DNA of 64,000 nt, taken from Symsagittifera roscoffensis (lineage: Eukaryota; Xenacoelomorpha; Acoela; Convolutidae). The DNA lies in assembly GCF_963678635.1 (NCBI RefSeq), contig NC_087062.1:11822670-11886669 (forward strand), read 5' to 3'. Both the position numbers and the translations under genes were made by a program. Below are positions 52,564 to 62,137 of this stretch, piece after piece; positions within the stretch are counted from its first letter, which is position 1; each line of letters opens with the position of its first letter. Below the pieces are notes generated by a model, which saw only the letters and a list, made by a program, of their open reading frames with translations, did no database searches and was not told the DNA's origin.

Positions 52564-54763
52564 GTAAGTCTTATTTTAGGTCGCCATTTAAGGTGCGCAT
52601 CAACGCCAAGTACTTCAGAATGAAAAAACTCAGAACAAAAAGTAAAGAGGAGTTCATGGTATGGAATTTTTCAGAAAGAGGCAATTTTTACAAAAGCCTC
52701 AGGCCTGGGCTTTTTGCGACAAAACGGTGCTCTTCAATTTCCCCTAGGGTAGGTAGGACGAATATCCGCCCGATTAAAAACTAATTGATCGACTAAGCTT
52801 ATGCAAACAGTTCTTCCTAACTAATATCCCTTTTGAATTAACGAAGAATGGTATTAAAACGTCAATACTTGTTAGAAGAAAATTCTGCTGAGTTACATAG
52901 TCACACGGACGCTTAACGATCAATACTGCTCTTTTAGCAGCTCCCATAAAAAATCATATTAATTTAGCAGTTACGTCGAGTATTTCGACGATTTAGAGAA
53001 ACTTGCTCTTTACTTGATAGCATCTTTAAAGAAAAACTTACATGTATTTTGATAAAAACTGCTTTTGTCAACATCACTGGACAAAAATCTATCGAAAAGG
53101 ATGCCATTGGATTAAATCGAGTTGTCTAACTTATTTAACAAAACAATCAACATTTTTCCAGCTGCTTTTTGTTCCAGGTTTTGAAGAAAACGGAATATTT
53201 ATGCTTGATGTGGTTTTTTATCCTGTCAATTTTCGGCGATAGAAATAGTTTTTAACAAAAATTTTTATACCCCATTGAAGATATCGACTCCCTAAAACTA
53301 AATGTAGAAAGATATTGTAACTCCGATCACTTTTTGCAAACTTCTGGCAGTTGGAAAATTGCCGGCTTGACCATCCTCTGGACAAATTGATGCGCGCTTT
53401 GAAGATCTTATTTATAATGCGGAAAACGAAACGCGAATTATTTATGCAAGATGAATTATCCCGTATAAAAAATCGTTCCAAATTTAATTGAAGCTAACTA
53501 ATCGGTCGTATTAATTTTGTACGACTCAAATTTTCACACTTGATCTTTGATATTGTCCATAATTTATAGTTTTTCAATGTTTTTCCCCAAAAACTATTCG
53601 ATGTGATTTAAGGAAGAGTCGGAACTTTCAGGGCTTCGCCCTGATATACGAACAGTCTTGTTTTAGAATTTTAGGTAGGTTTAAAAGCCGTTGCGAACAA
53701 GAGCGTGAAACTCTTTGTGAGCAAAAGTATCAAAACTTAATAATTATATTTCTGATGACGCACTGAGCTGGTCAAGCATTTCTTTAAGAAGATAGAGACA
53801 TTAATTCTTTAACGGAACAATGTTGAAAACTGTAGCAATCGAATTATAATTGAACAATTCTATCGATTGGTCGAACCTTCTAATCGTTCCAATCGTTTCA
53901 AAAATCCAATTTCGTAACAGGTGAATTCTATTCAATATACTTCTAGATGTAAAATTATACGCAATCAGATCATAGGTAATCAAAAATTTTGCCCGGAAAT
54001 CTACGGGAAAATAGCTATTGAGCTCTGAATTTAACTCAAGAAAAACGTGCCTGTTATGCGTTAACATCAACCACGTGTTCTTGAAATTGCAAATTTTTGT
54101 CAAGATAAATATTCTTAATATTCATTTGAAGTAATCACCTCTAGACAAGTGCTTTGCAAGTAAAATCTGATTGGTTGATTTAGAAGGAAAAAATCTGAAC
54201 TGTGCATGTTGAAACATTGAGCGTGAGACCGTTTTTTCTGCACCAAACATCAACTTCTTTAGCTTTTTAGAAAATATATAGGCTACATTTTCAGGGCTAC
54301 GTGTGCAGAAAAAAATTAAACAAGTGATACGATGAAAAAAAACGGCATCTATTCAATATACGAAATTAATTGCTAATAACGAACAATAACTTTTTTTTTA
54401 ATTTTTGAAAATCAATTTTCGAATTTCAAAGAAGGACATTTGCTGAACAACAACAAATGCTGAAAGCATAAAGAATCGTTGTTTTGAATGCAAACGCACA
54501 AGCAGGTTAAAAAAATTTAGTTCTACATGCAAATAATTTACCCTGTCAGAGATTTATGCACGCAGGAGATTCTTTGAAACAAAAATTGGTTGAGTATTTT
54601 TCTCCTCAAGCAGTTCTGCTTTTTTTTATTTTTTTTTGCATTTTGGCAAATAGACAAAGTAGAACCAAAAATTAAAACGCTGAGTGACATTTTTTGAGAA
54701 ATAGAGCCGTTGAAGCCGGTTTTACATAATTGGAAAAAAATATCAATAGTTAGCTCATTTCAG
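52564..54763 (+). other. Probable first esterase intron; nothing recognised inside
   Basis: 2.2 kb between the donor at 52564 and the acceptor TTTCAG ending at 54763. It is AT-rich and no transposon or ORF is recognised. Confidence 0.45.
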
Positions 54764-54986
54764 ATTCCCAAGAAGTCGCTCGAAAACGGAACCTATTTAC
54801 GCCACAGCGCACAACAAATGCGACAGATGCGCAGCTGGTGTCTAAAAAATGAGCCAGATGCACCATTGGAGAGTGTGTACAAGGATGGCAGAAGGGAGAT
54901 ATTGAGATACGCAGGAGAACGAGTTACGAGTCCGAAGACCACACTGGTTCACATACATGGGGGAGGATATGTATTCGGATCTCCAG
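54764..54986 (+). CDS. Esterase, exon 2 with the HGGG oxyanion-hole motif
   Basis: Encodes a helical cap region (TYLRHSAQQMRQMRSWCLKN), a strand-rich part and TLVHIHGGGYVFGSP. HGGG is the oxyanion-hole motif of the hormone-sensitive-lipase group of alpha/beta hydrolases. The donor GTAGAA starts at 54987. Ends in phase 1. Confidence 0.85.
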
Positions 54987-55665
54987 GTAGAAACAATCTC
55001 AGCTATTCTAAGCTTTGAAGAGCTAAAAAACTATTGCGTTATCTTTAAGAGACACTCTATAATAGACCCCGCAATGTTGTATACTGGAAGCACATATCTG
55101 CGGATGGACAACAACTCAGGCCCGAAAGAGATTCATGTCTTGGCGAGAAAATTCTGGCATTGTTTAGCAGCTGATATTTTCATAGTTTTTAAATCCTTAC
55201 TGTGAAACTTCAACTTATTGCTTGCAATCTAGCACACTTTGAAAGCAGGGAAAATTGGACCACTGGTGCTGGATGCGCAACATCAGGTCACTTTGAGAGC
55301 CCTTAGCTCTTTTTATCCCTGAGAATGCGCAATCTAAGCTCATTTTCGAAGCGAAGAAAATCAACGCTAAAGACCAACCAGACAAAATGATGGGGCGGGG
55401 CAATCTAAGAGCATTTTAAGGGCTAGTGAAGAAATTCACTTTGAGTCCACGAAAGAAAGAAGGAAAAACAAACGATGAAATATATAACACTGCTTACTTT
55501 CGAAAAGAGTCGAGTACCCGATTATACAACTTTCTCCGGCAAATGTAACGAGCTCAAATAGTCCAGCGTTTCCTTCAGAAGCTGTGGAACAGTAACAACG
55601 TTTCTTAGAGGCACAAGTACTATAATAACTCATTTGAATGATAAAACGCGAGCAATTTGTTCCAG
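54987..55665 (+). other. Esterase intron, nothing recognised inside
   Basis: 679 bp between the donor at 54987 and the acceptor TTGTTCCAG ending at 55665. The overlapping ORFs show no domain. Confidence 0.5.
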
Positions 55666-55907
55666 AGGAAGCTGCTGGTTCAGTGCTGAGAATGCAGAAT
55701 GAGACTGGAGGTCAGATGTTCTTTATCCGATACAGTCTGGCACCTGAACACCTGTTCCCCACAGCTGTGGATGATTGTGTGGCCATGGTCAAGTACATCA
55801 TGGACCATAGTGAACAACTGGGAGTGGATAGACGCAATGTGCAGATATTTGGAGACAGTGCAGGGGGGAATCTGGTGACTCAAGTCGCCTTACAAATGTT
55901 AGAGCAG
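55666..55907 (+). CDS. Esterase, exon 3 with the GDSAGG nucleophile elbow
   Basis: Joins exon 2 in phase (G + AG). It encodes MFFIRYSLAPEHLFPTAVDD (the Y-x-L-A-P-E-H block typical of the family) and VQIFGDSAGGNLVTQVALQM, where Ser in G-D-S-A-G is the nucleophile. The family hydrolyses ester or amide bonds of small lipophilic substrates. The donor GTTTGA follows 55907 in phase 0. The exons with the catalytic Asp and His are not seen; a Helitron begins about 270 bp further on, so the gene is either continued beyond 64 kb or truncated. Confidence 0.85.
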
Positions 55908-56095
55908 GTTTGACCAGAAATAACTACACATGATCTTTGAACTGTACAACATCGCCAGTTGGAGAAGTGTTGATGAACTCAGGAAAACAGAAAAAAATAC
56001 CGGCTATCTTTTGAATGGCTTTTTTTTCTTTTAAAATATGGACTAGCAATACGGTGCAGCTCAAGCTGCTCTCAATCTAAAAAAATTATCATAAA

Positions 56096-56172
56096 ACATC
56101 CTTTCACTATAAAAAAAAACAACTTCGTTATCGTTCTCCTTTCACTATAAAGAAAAAACTTCGTTATCGTTA
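56096..56172. repeat. Two direct copies of a 33-bp motif
   Basis: TCCTTTCACTATAAA followed by A-rich sequence and CTTCGTTATCGTT occurs twice in a row. It sits just outside the 3' end of the Helitron coding region and may mark its terminus. Confidence 0.7.
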
Positions 56173-56178
56173 ATTTTC

Positions 56179-57974
56179 TCAAATTAAAATATCTCTATAA
56201 ACTATATTTTTAGTTATCAGTTCTCCGTCATCACTTCGAAAAAAGAACTTGATGTTCATGGGGTCGCGGATTTTCGACGCAACAACGTAGAGCTGACCGT
56301 GGGAGAATACCATGTCCCAAAGCCATTTTAAAACTCTGTCCATACTCTGCCCTTGACTCTTCTTGATAGTGAGCGCAAAAGCTGGCTTAACTGGAAATTG
56401 TCTTCGGCGCCATTTTAAAGGAGCATTCTCGCTTACTTCAACAATTAGATTTATTCGACGGATATAACGAAGCTCCGTGCTATTTAATTTCCGCTGTTTA
56501 TTTCACGCATCTGTTTCCAACCATTTCGACAACAAACAAACGAACTCTATTGCACAAACCATTCTAGGGGTCAAAGTTTCTAATTAGGATGATGGGCATG
56601 CCAATTTTAAGAGTCAGATGATGTTCCGATAGCCCAGAAATTTCCAGTGAATTTAGAAACTCAGATGGGTATCTGCACTGATCATAGGGCGTGCGACACT
56701 GTCTGCGCTATAGCAGTTAACTGCTCGCCTAAAACACAACTTTCACTCAATTGAAGAAAAAGATTGAACAACCGATTTTCTGGCTGAGTTAACTGAAAAA
56801 TTATTGCAGCAAAACTTGTTGATTTTGGTTGCTGAAGTACTACGTAATGTCAGAATAGCTCTTGATATCTCGGTTCCTCGGCTTACCTGCATTGAAAAAC
56901 GAAAATTTTTTCGCTCTAGCATCCGTTGAAAAAAGCAAAAAATAGCCTCAAAATTTTTAAAAACCCAATTAGCAGCTTTTTTGTGAGAAGAACTCGATAT
57001 GATTTCAGTTTTGTTTTCGGGAGGATTCACGAAATTAACTGACAACCGATTGGTTCCGTCTCCAACTGTAAGAAGCAACTTATCACACTCAACAGCCGCA
57101 GATGGCTCTTCAGATGGGCCACAATTATGACTTTTTGATGCAGTATGAAACAGCATCTCGGGGGTTTCTCGACTTCACGGTAAGAAGAATTTGTCTAAAG
57201 AACAAAAGATAATCATAATTACCTTATTTCAGTTGGAATAATCGAAATTAACTGAGCGGAAATCTCCTACTAAAACTATTGATTTGCCTCCGAAAAGTAT
57301 ATCAGCGTCGAGCAGATCTCTCAAACAACGATCTAGTGCTTCCAGAGAAAAGCGGTTGATCATGGGGCCTTCTTCCCAAACAATTACTTTAATGACTTGA
57401 ATGAGTCTCGCTAACGCTGATTGGTACGGTATGTTGAGGGAGGATGTCTCGTGAATCTGAAGTGGAATGTTGAAGAGAGAATGTTCGGTTCTGCCTCCGT
57501 TTAATTCAATTGCCGAAATTCCGCTAGATGCAACAGCCAATGCAACAGTGACAATATTTTCTTCCAGTGATCGGGTTCCCGCAGGCAAAAAATTAAGCGC
57601 ATGTGTATTCCCAATTCAGCCTCTTCCACATAAAACCCACAGCACTGCTTTTGCCTTTTTAAACAATTGATTACGTGACCGCCAAATTCACGGTGTTTAC
57701 TGTTAAGAGAAGCTCTATTATCACCGAAGTCATTTAGAATGTTAGACCTTAATTCTGCGAGGTCATACTGTGATTCTTCATTGATTTTGAAATTGTCAAT
57801 AAATGCCCTATCTTCATTGGAAATTTCAAGCAAAGCATAAAATTTCAAAGAGCGTGAATGAGATAGGAGGAAGGCTTCAATCTCTAAAAGTATCATGGCT
57901 TTTTTGAAAATAAACATTACAATCAGGGTGAGAACGCAAAAAATCGACAGACCAATGAGTGTGGTGCTTTTCAA
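56179..57974 (-). pseudogene. PIF1-like helicase domain of the Helitron
   Basis: From 5' to 3': 57974-57501 (SQYDLAELRSNILNDF, a pre-helicase segment); 57588-57229 (ALAVASSGISAIELNGGRTE, VIVWEEGPMINRFSLEALDR, FGGKSIVLVGDFRS, which correspond to helicase motifs Ia, II and III, with WEEGPM for the usual WDEAPM); 57156-56743 (LLLTVGDGT); and about 56680-56179 (YPSEFLNSLEISGLSEHHL, MPIILIRNFDP, RRRQFPVKPAFALTIKKSQG, MVFSHGQLYVVASKIRDP), ending TKNIVYRDILI and a TGA. The helicase would unwind donor DNA. The Walker A loop is not intact (PAGTRSLE where GPAGTGKT is usual, at a frameshift near 57590). The copy should be inactive. Confidence 0.9.
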
Positions 57975-58484
57975 ATAACTCCATCGCGTTTGTTAGCTCG
58001 CAAAAAACCTAAAGGATTCCGAAGAGTTTTCGTATATTATGCGAACTCAATGTGTCGGCAGGGTCGGACAAAAAGGCATCCCATTCTCCGTCGGATTCAA
58101 CTAAACCAAGCGCTGCACAGACTTCTTTTTAAGTATTCAGTTCGTTGCCAATCATTAGCTTCAGGTTTTGGAACGGAACTGATCCTGTAAGCAACTTGAG
58201 TTGAAATCAAATTTTAAAACCGTTCAAATATATTCAAGCAACAAACCAGCACAATGTTCATGATGAAGCAGCACACGAACGTAAAATCTCTCTTCCTGCA
58301 CACAGATGCACTGTAAATGCCCGTCCGATTGTGTTGGATACAAAATTTCCTCCGGCGCCAAGTTTTAGATTTATTCCCGACAAAATGCGTCGGTAAGTTG
58401 CATTATATCAAATCGTTCGACGAATTCCTTTTTATTGAAATTGAACAACTCAGTAAGTTCAGTTATTCTGTTTTTATTTTTATT

Positions 58485-59205
58485 TTACACGGCTTCTTTA
58501 ACGCGATTTTCAGCGAACAAAATCAGTTGTTCTCTGAGAAATTGAACAGGGAGCGACTGTGCAGAAAGGAATCTCTCTGACTGAGGAAAGCTCAATATCC
58601 GTCCACATGCTTCCTGTGAGCCAAAATAACGCATATTTTGATATGCGGCAATTTCATCAACAACCTCGTTATCTATGCGAACCATTTTTCGATCAACTCA
58701 CTGAAAAATACTTCGTTAAAGACAGAAACAGTTTAAAGCTATCTCACAACGCTATCAAAAAGTCAATTGAATTCAGCGTCAGCTCAATCTGATGCTCTGT
58801 AAAAGATACATAGTAACAATTTATTTTCTTTTGTAACGTTCTTTCGTAATGTGTTTCTTTCGTAATAACCTATTTCTTTGTATTTTATAATTTTGACATT
58901 TCAGTTGTCTTTTACCTTATTAATGTACATGAAGATGTATTTTGGCGAATTCTGTGAAATGCAAGCCTCAACATCGATGTGAGCATCAAACTTCAGAACC
59001 CACTGATAATCCACTTGAAAATCTCCAACAATTCCAGTCTCTCCCCCGTTTGACGATGATCGCCGTTTATAGTTCGGATAGTTCGCAGTATCAAATAACA
59101 CAGTTTTGCGGGAGAAAACTTTTCTTTTGGGATATAATTACTACATTTACCATCAACCATGCACGTAGATCCATAATTGATATTTCCACATAGACCATTA
59201 ATCAT
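58485..59205 (-). pseudogene. Rep domain of the Helitron, C-terminal part
   Basis: 59205-58993 encodes MINGLCGNINYGSTCMVDGK followed by CSNYIPKEKF, the cysteine-rich block after the HUH motif. 59101-58901 encodes VDYQWVLKFDAHIDVEACIS and PKYIFMYINK, the region with the catalytic tyrosines. 58685-58485 encodes VDEIAAYQNMRYFGSQEACG and SLPVQFLREQ, the linker typical before the helicase. Frames differ between blocks, so frameshifts or short introns separate them. Confidence 0.85.
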
Positions 59206-59259
59206 ACAGTAGCACCAAGCTTATCAAACAGTAGCACGAAACTTATCAGCCTGAACTTT

Positions 59260-59696
59260 CTATTCGGGATCACAACACATAGTAGGAATTGGAGGAAATT
59301 CAGCTGAAATTATTTTGTCGATATTAGACAAATCTTTCAAACGATCACGCTCGGATAACATCATTAGGATATGTGCATGGGGTAAACCTCTTTTCTGGTA
59401 TTCTATGACATACCCACAACCCTTCCAAACACTTCTGTAAACATAATGTAGCAAATTGAAAAACATAAACATTATTTACGCAAAACAAACGAACCATGAA
59501 ACTTCTGTGCAGCAGCTCAATCATCAGGCATTTCAACTTCAGACGAAAAACACGCACAACAACACCAGACCTTGAGGCTGCTGTCTGATAACCAGTCAAG
59601 CAGCACTGGATTTCCTCCCACAAAAGATTGCACGTAAAGGTTATGAAAAGATCAGGCTTATGATAATGACGATATACTGCCATTGCATCTTGATAT
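59260..59696 (-). pseudogene. Rep domain of the Helitron, catalytic centre
   Basis: The exon starts at 59696 after a canonical acceptor (TTATTTCAG). It encodes YQDAMAVYRHYHKPDLFITF and CNLLWEEIQ (Rep motif 1). Then, in another frame (59472-59260), CGYVIEYQKRGLPHAHILMM with the metal-binding H-A-H of motif 2. The change of frame near 59480-59430 could be a short intron (GTAAAT ... TTACAG) or a frameshift; the simplest splice does not keep phase. Rep nicks and rejoins DNA to start rolling-circle transposition. Confidence 0.88.
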
Positions 59697-59778
59697 CTGA
59701 AATAAAAAAAAACTTATAAAAACAGTGGCAGAAAACATTGGTGTCAGGTGCTTGAGGATAAATACTCCAAAAAATTAC
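59697..59778 (-). other. Canonical 82-bp intron inside the Helitron Rep gene
   Basis: The donor AG/GTAATTTTTT begins at 59778 and the acceptor TTATTTCAG ends at 59697. Removing it joins LHWHAR and YQDAMAVYRHYHK in phase, the continuous sequence expected in Helitron Rep proteins. Confidence 0.8.
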
Positions 59779-60735
59779 CTGGCATGCCAATGTAGATAAC
59801 TTCCAGTTATATATTTAGGACATATGATACACTGACCGAGTTTACCAACGCTAGTATCAGCCTCAATAACAGCGTCCTCCAAATTTGCATTAACATCAGA
59901 TCGAAGTGAGTCTTCATTGAATCGAGCATATTTGAGGTTTTGATTTCCAATCGATGCAAAAGCAATGCAGAGATAATCTTGAAACAACCTGTCTGCTTTG
60001 AAAAGATGAGCTCTATACCTGTTGCATTTTTCATTTAATAGGAAGCTATGATACCTTTGAAGACTCATCGTTCGGTCGGAGTTTCTGAAAAAAGGTGAAG
60101 GATATACATCAAAGTTAATTAACCCATTGGCTTAACATGACCCGACTCAGTTTACCGCAATTTTCTGCTGATACTCCAACCGTCAGAGCCCATTGGAAAG
60201 AGAAGAACAAATTGAAGTGGATCACACAATCGGTGCGTATCACCAACTTCTGAAAGTCAACCACCTCTTTTGCGCACCCCAATATCATTTGAAGGGGCTG
60301 TTTGGTCACTTAATACAGCCAATTCATTCAAGTTGACAATATGAACACGCCTATGCTCGTTGATTGGCTTGGCTTTTGGATTGATTACAACTTTTGCGCT
60401 TAGAAGATCGCTTTCGTTCAAATCGCAGATTTGGATAAAAAAAATCATAAACAAAAGGGTTGCATTGTTTCAGAGATACCTTAAACACGTACAAATAATT
60501 ACCAATTACTTAAATTTCACAAAAGCTGCGCTTTTTATATACTCATTTGCAAATCATGCAGAAGGCTTTGAAGCTGAACATGCTCAAAAGAAGACACAGA
60601 GCTAGGTACTTGTAGAAACTCAAGACGTAATTTGGTGCTTTCGTAGCTATTCTGGGGATCGTGAACTAAGAAGTTCAAAAGCAAGGCTTGCTCCTTTCTA
60701 ATGGTTTCATCGGGCCGAGTGAAAAATATGCTTTG
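59779..60735 (-). pseudogene. N-terminal part of the Helitron Rep protein
   Basis: 60068-59779 encodes MSLQRYHSFLLNEKCNRYRA, LFKADRLFQDYLCIAFASIG and GQCIICPKYITGSYLHWHAR, which match the conserved region before Rep motif 1. Further upstream are 60309-60115 (a FFSF segment with a frameshift before the position of PMGSDGW), 60454-60257 (VLSDQTAPSNDIGVRKRGG) and 60735-60550 (FFTRPDETIRKEQALLLNFL). Block order matches Helitrons of animals; several frame changes are present. Confidence 0.75.
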
Positions 60736-60884
60736 CCCTAAATAAACAAAACAAAATAGTATTTTTAATATTGAATTATTTTGAAAGATTGAAAACTCTT
60801 ACATGAATTATAACAGTTGGAGAGTAGCCATCGCATTTATTCTCAGATTTTTCGCCAATTTTCAACGAAGCCAAACATAATGCA

Positions 60885-61169
60885 TTATTCAGTTGACGCA
60901 AACATTCCCAAAAAAATGTGCTCCTTGAATCTATGTTTTGCCATAAGTTCAAAAAAGTTGACGACGTCTAGGCAAATCCTCGACATGTACTTTACTGTTA
61001 AAGCAGCACATATTGGGGCTTTCAAATTAAAACTTCGTGGCCAAGCAAAATTACATTCCACAGATCGATTTCCATTATGATTTAGCTGAATTATCGCTTC
61101 TCCGTTAAAAATTTTGTTGACAGCTGTATTTATGAGTTCGTCTTCGAAACGTTCGACCTTTGATGGCAC
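60885..61169 (-). CDS. Unrecognised ORF upstream of the Helitron Rep region
   Basis: 94 residues with FEDELINTAVNKIFNGEAII and FNLKAPICAALTVKYMSRIC. It lies in the right order and strand to be part of the N-terminus of the Helitron protein, but I do not recognise it as a conserved Helitron block. It may be an exon (a possible acceptor near 61150). Confidence 0.3.
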   Translation of the reverse strand: MPSKVERFEDELINTAVNKIFNGEAIIQLNHNGNRSVECNFAWPRSFNLKAPICAALTVKYMSRICLDVVNFFELMAKHRFKEHIFLGMFASTE

Positions 61170-61249
61170 AGTTAAACTTTTAAAATACTCAAATTTAATT
61201 TACCAAAATGAGGGAAAATGGATTTATCAACAGCCTTTGGCATAGTTTG

Positions 61250-62137
61250 TTACATTGAACCCGAATCTGGTATCTCGGAGTATTCGCGAACAACGTGGAC
61301 GATAGCCGTCTCCGCCGCTACTTTAATGAAAAAAGGGTTATAACAAAACCAGTATACAAAAAAATTGCATTAAAACTATAGGCATTTACTTAGTTAAAAT
61401 GCGTTGATGCAAACACACTTTTCCATTAGTTTTACAAAGTGCCAGTGCAGCTCCCAAGCAAAAACAGGCTGTTTTTGTACATAGTCATTTGACTCCATTT
61501 TTTGCGGAAAAAAATCTCATTTTACTTTCTACAACATCGCGACGGTACTTGTTAATAACAGCCTGAACGGGGTCAACCGACCTAGAGGCAAATTCTGAAA
61601 AAAAGATCTAGATATTTGGCTGATCCTTTAGATGATTATTCTGCAAAATTTATTTAACAGAATATAACTGTCATGCTTCATGAGAAAAAAAAACTCACGT
61701 GGTTGTTGATTCCTATACTGGTAAATAACATCTTGAATTGGCCCAGCAGCTACAATGAAAAAGACCTCTAAGTCTCATTAAACCAAACAAAATATCGGAG
61801 GAACCTTAACAACTACGTATGATCATATTAACATCTTGAACATTCTAAAAGGGTTGTATTCCATCTTGGCCTCTCGCAATTGTACCTACAATAAATAGAA
61901 AAAACTGAATAGAAAAAACTCAAAAACTTGAAACAGAGTATCAAGAGAAATTAGCAAACCTTGAAGATTTTGATAATCCTTGATTACGAGTTGCGCAAAA
62001 TCTGGAAGTGGTGCTTTCGATGTTCAAATATCTATCAAAAACAAAAGAAAAACTGAAATGAAAAAACTTGCCCGTAGATTACAAATTGGTATGAACTGGA
62101 TTTCGATTAAAGTTTGTAGCCGAGGAACTACCAGCAC
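61250..62137 (-). CDS. Cluster of short exons encoding a repeated motif, unrecognised gene
   Basis: Exon-like islands on the minus strand with consensus splice sites: 62137-62083 (AGSSSATNFNRNPVHTN), 62001-61960 (FAQLVIKDYQNLQ), 61749-61698 (LLGPIQDVIYQYRNQQP; acceptor TTGTAG, donor GTGAGT), 61594-61526 (FASRSVDPVQAVINKYRRDV; acceptor TTTTTTTCAG, donor GTAAAA) and 61320-61250 (AAETAIVHVVREYSEIPDSG, then stop). The last three join in phase. The motif x-x-x-V-I-x-x-Y-R/Q recurs once per exon, and the 61749 and 61594 islands are alike at DNA level. This could be the N-terminal extension of the Helitron gene or a captured host gene. Confidence 0.4.

Larger units (their letters stand above)
56179..61320 (-). 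mobile_element. Helitron (rolling-circle transposon), decayed autonomous copy
   Basis: Minus-strand blocks in Helitron order: N-terminal domain, HUH-type Rep, then PIF1-like helicase. Each block is recognisable but frames change between blocks and stops occur, for example TAG in FDP-stop-NGLCN near 56570. At least one frame change is a proper intron. Terminal TC and CTRR ends could not be fixed. It lies in or just behind the esterase gene, on the opposite strand. Confidence 0.9.

Noticed and set aside
54957-55205. ORF continuing past the esterase HGGG exon
   Set aside because: It reads through the GTAGAA donor into the intron; splicing to 55666 restores the family sequence.
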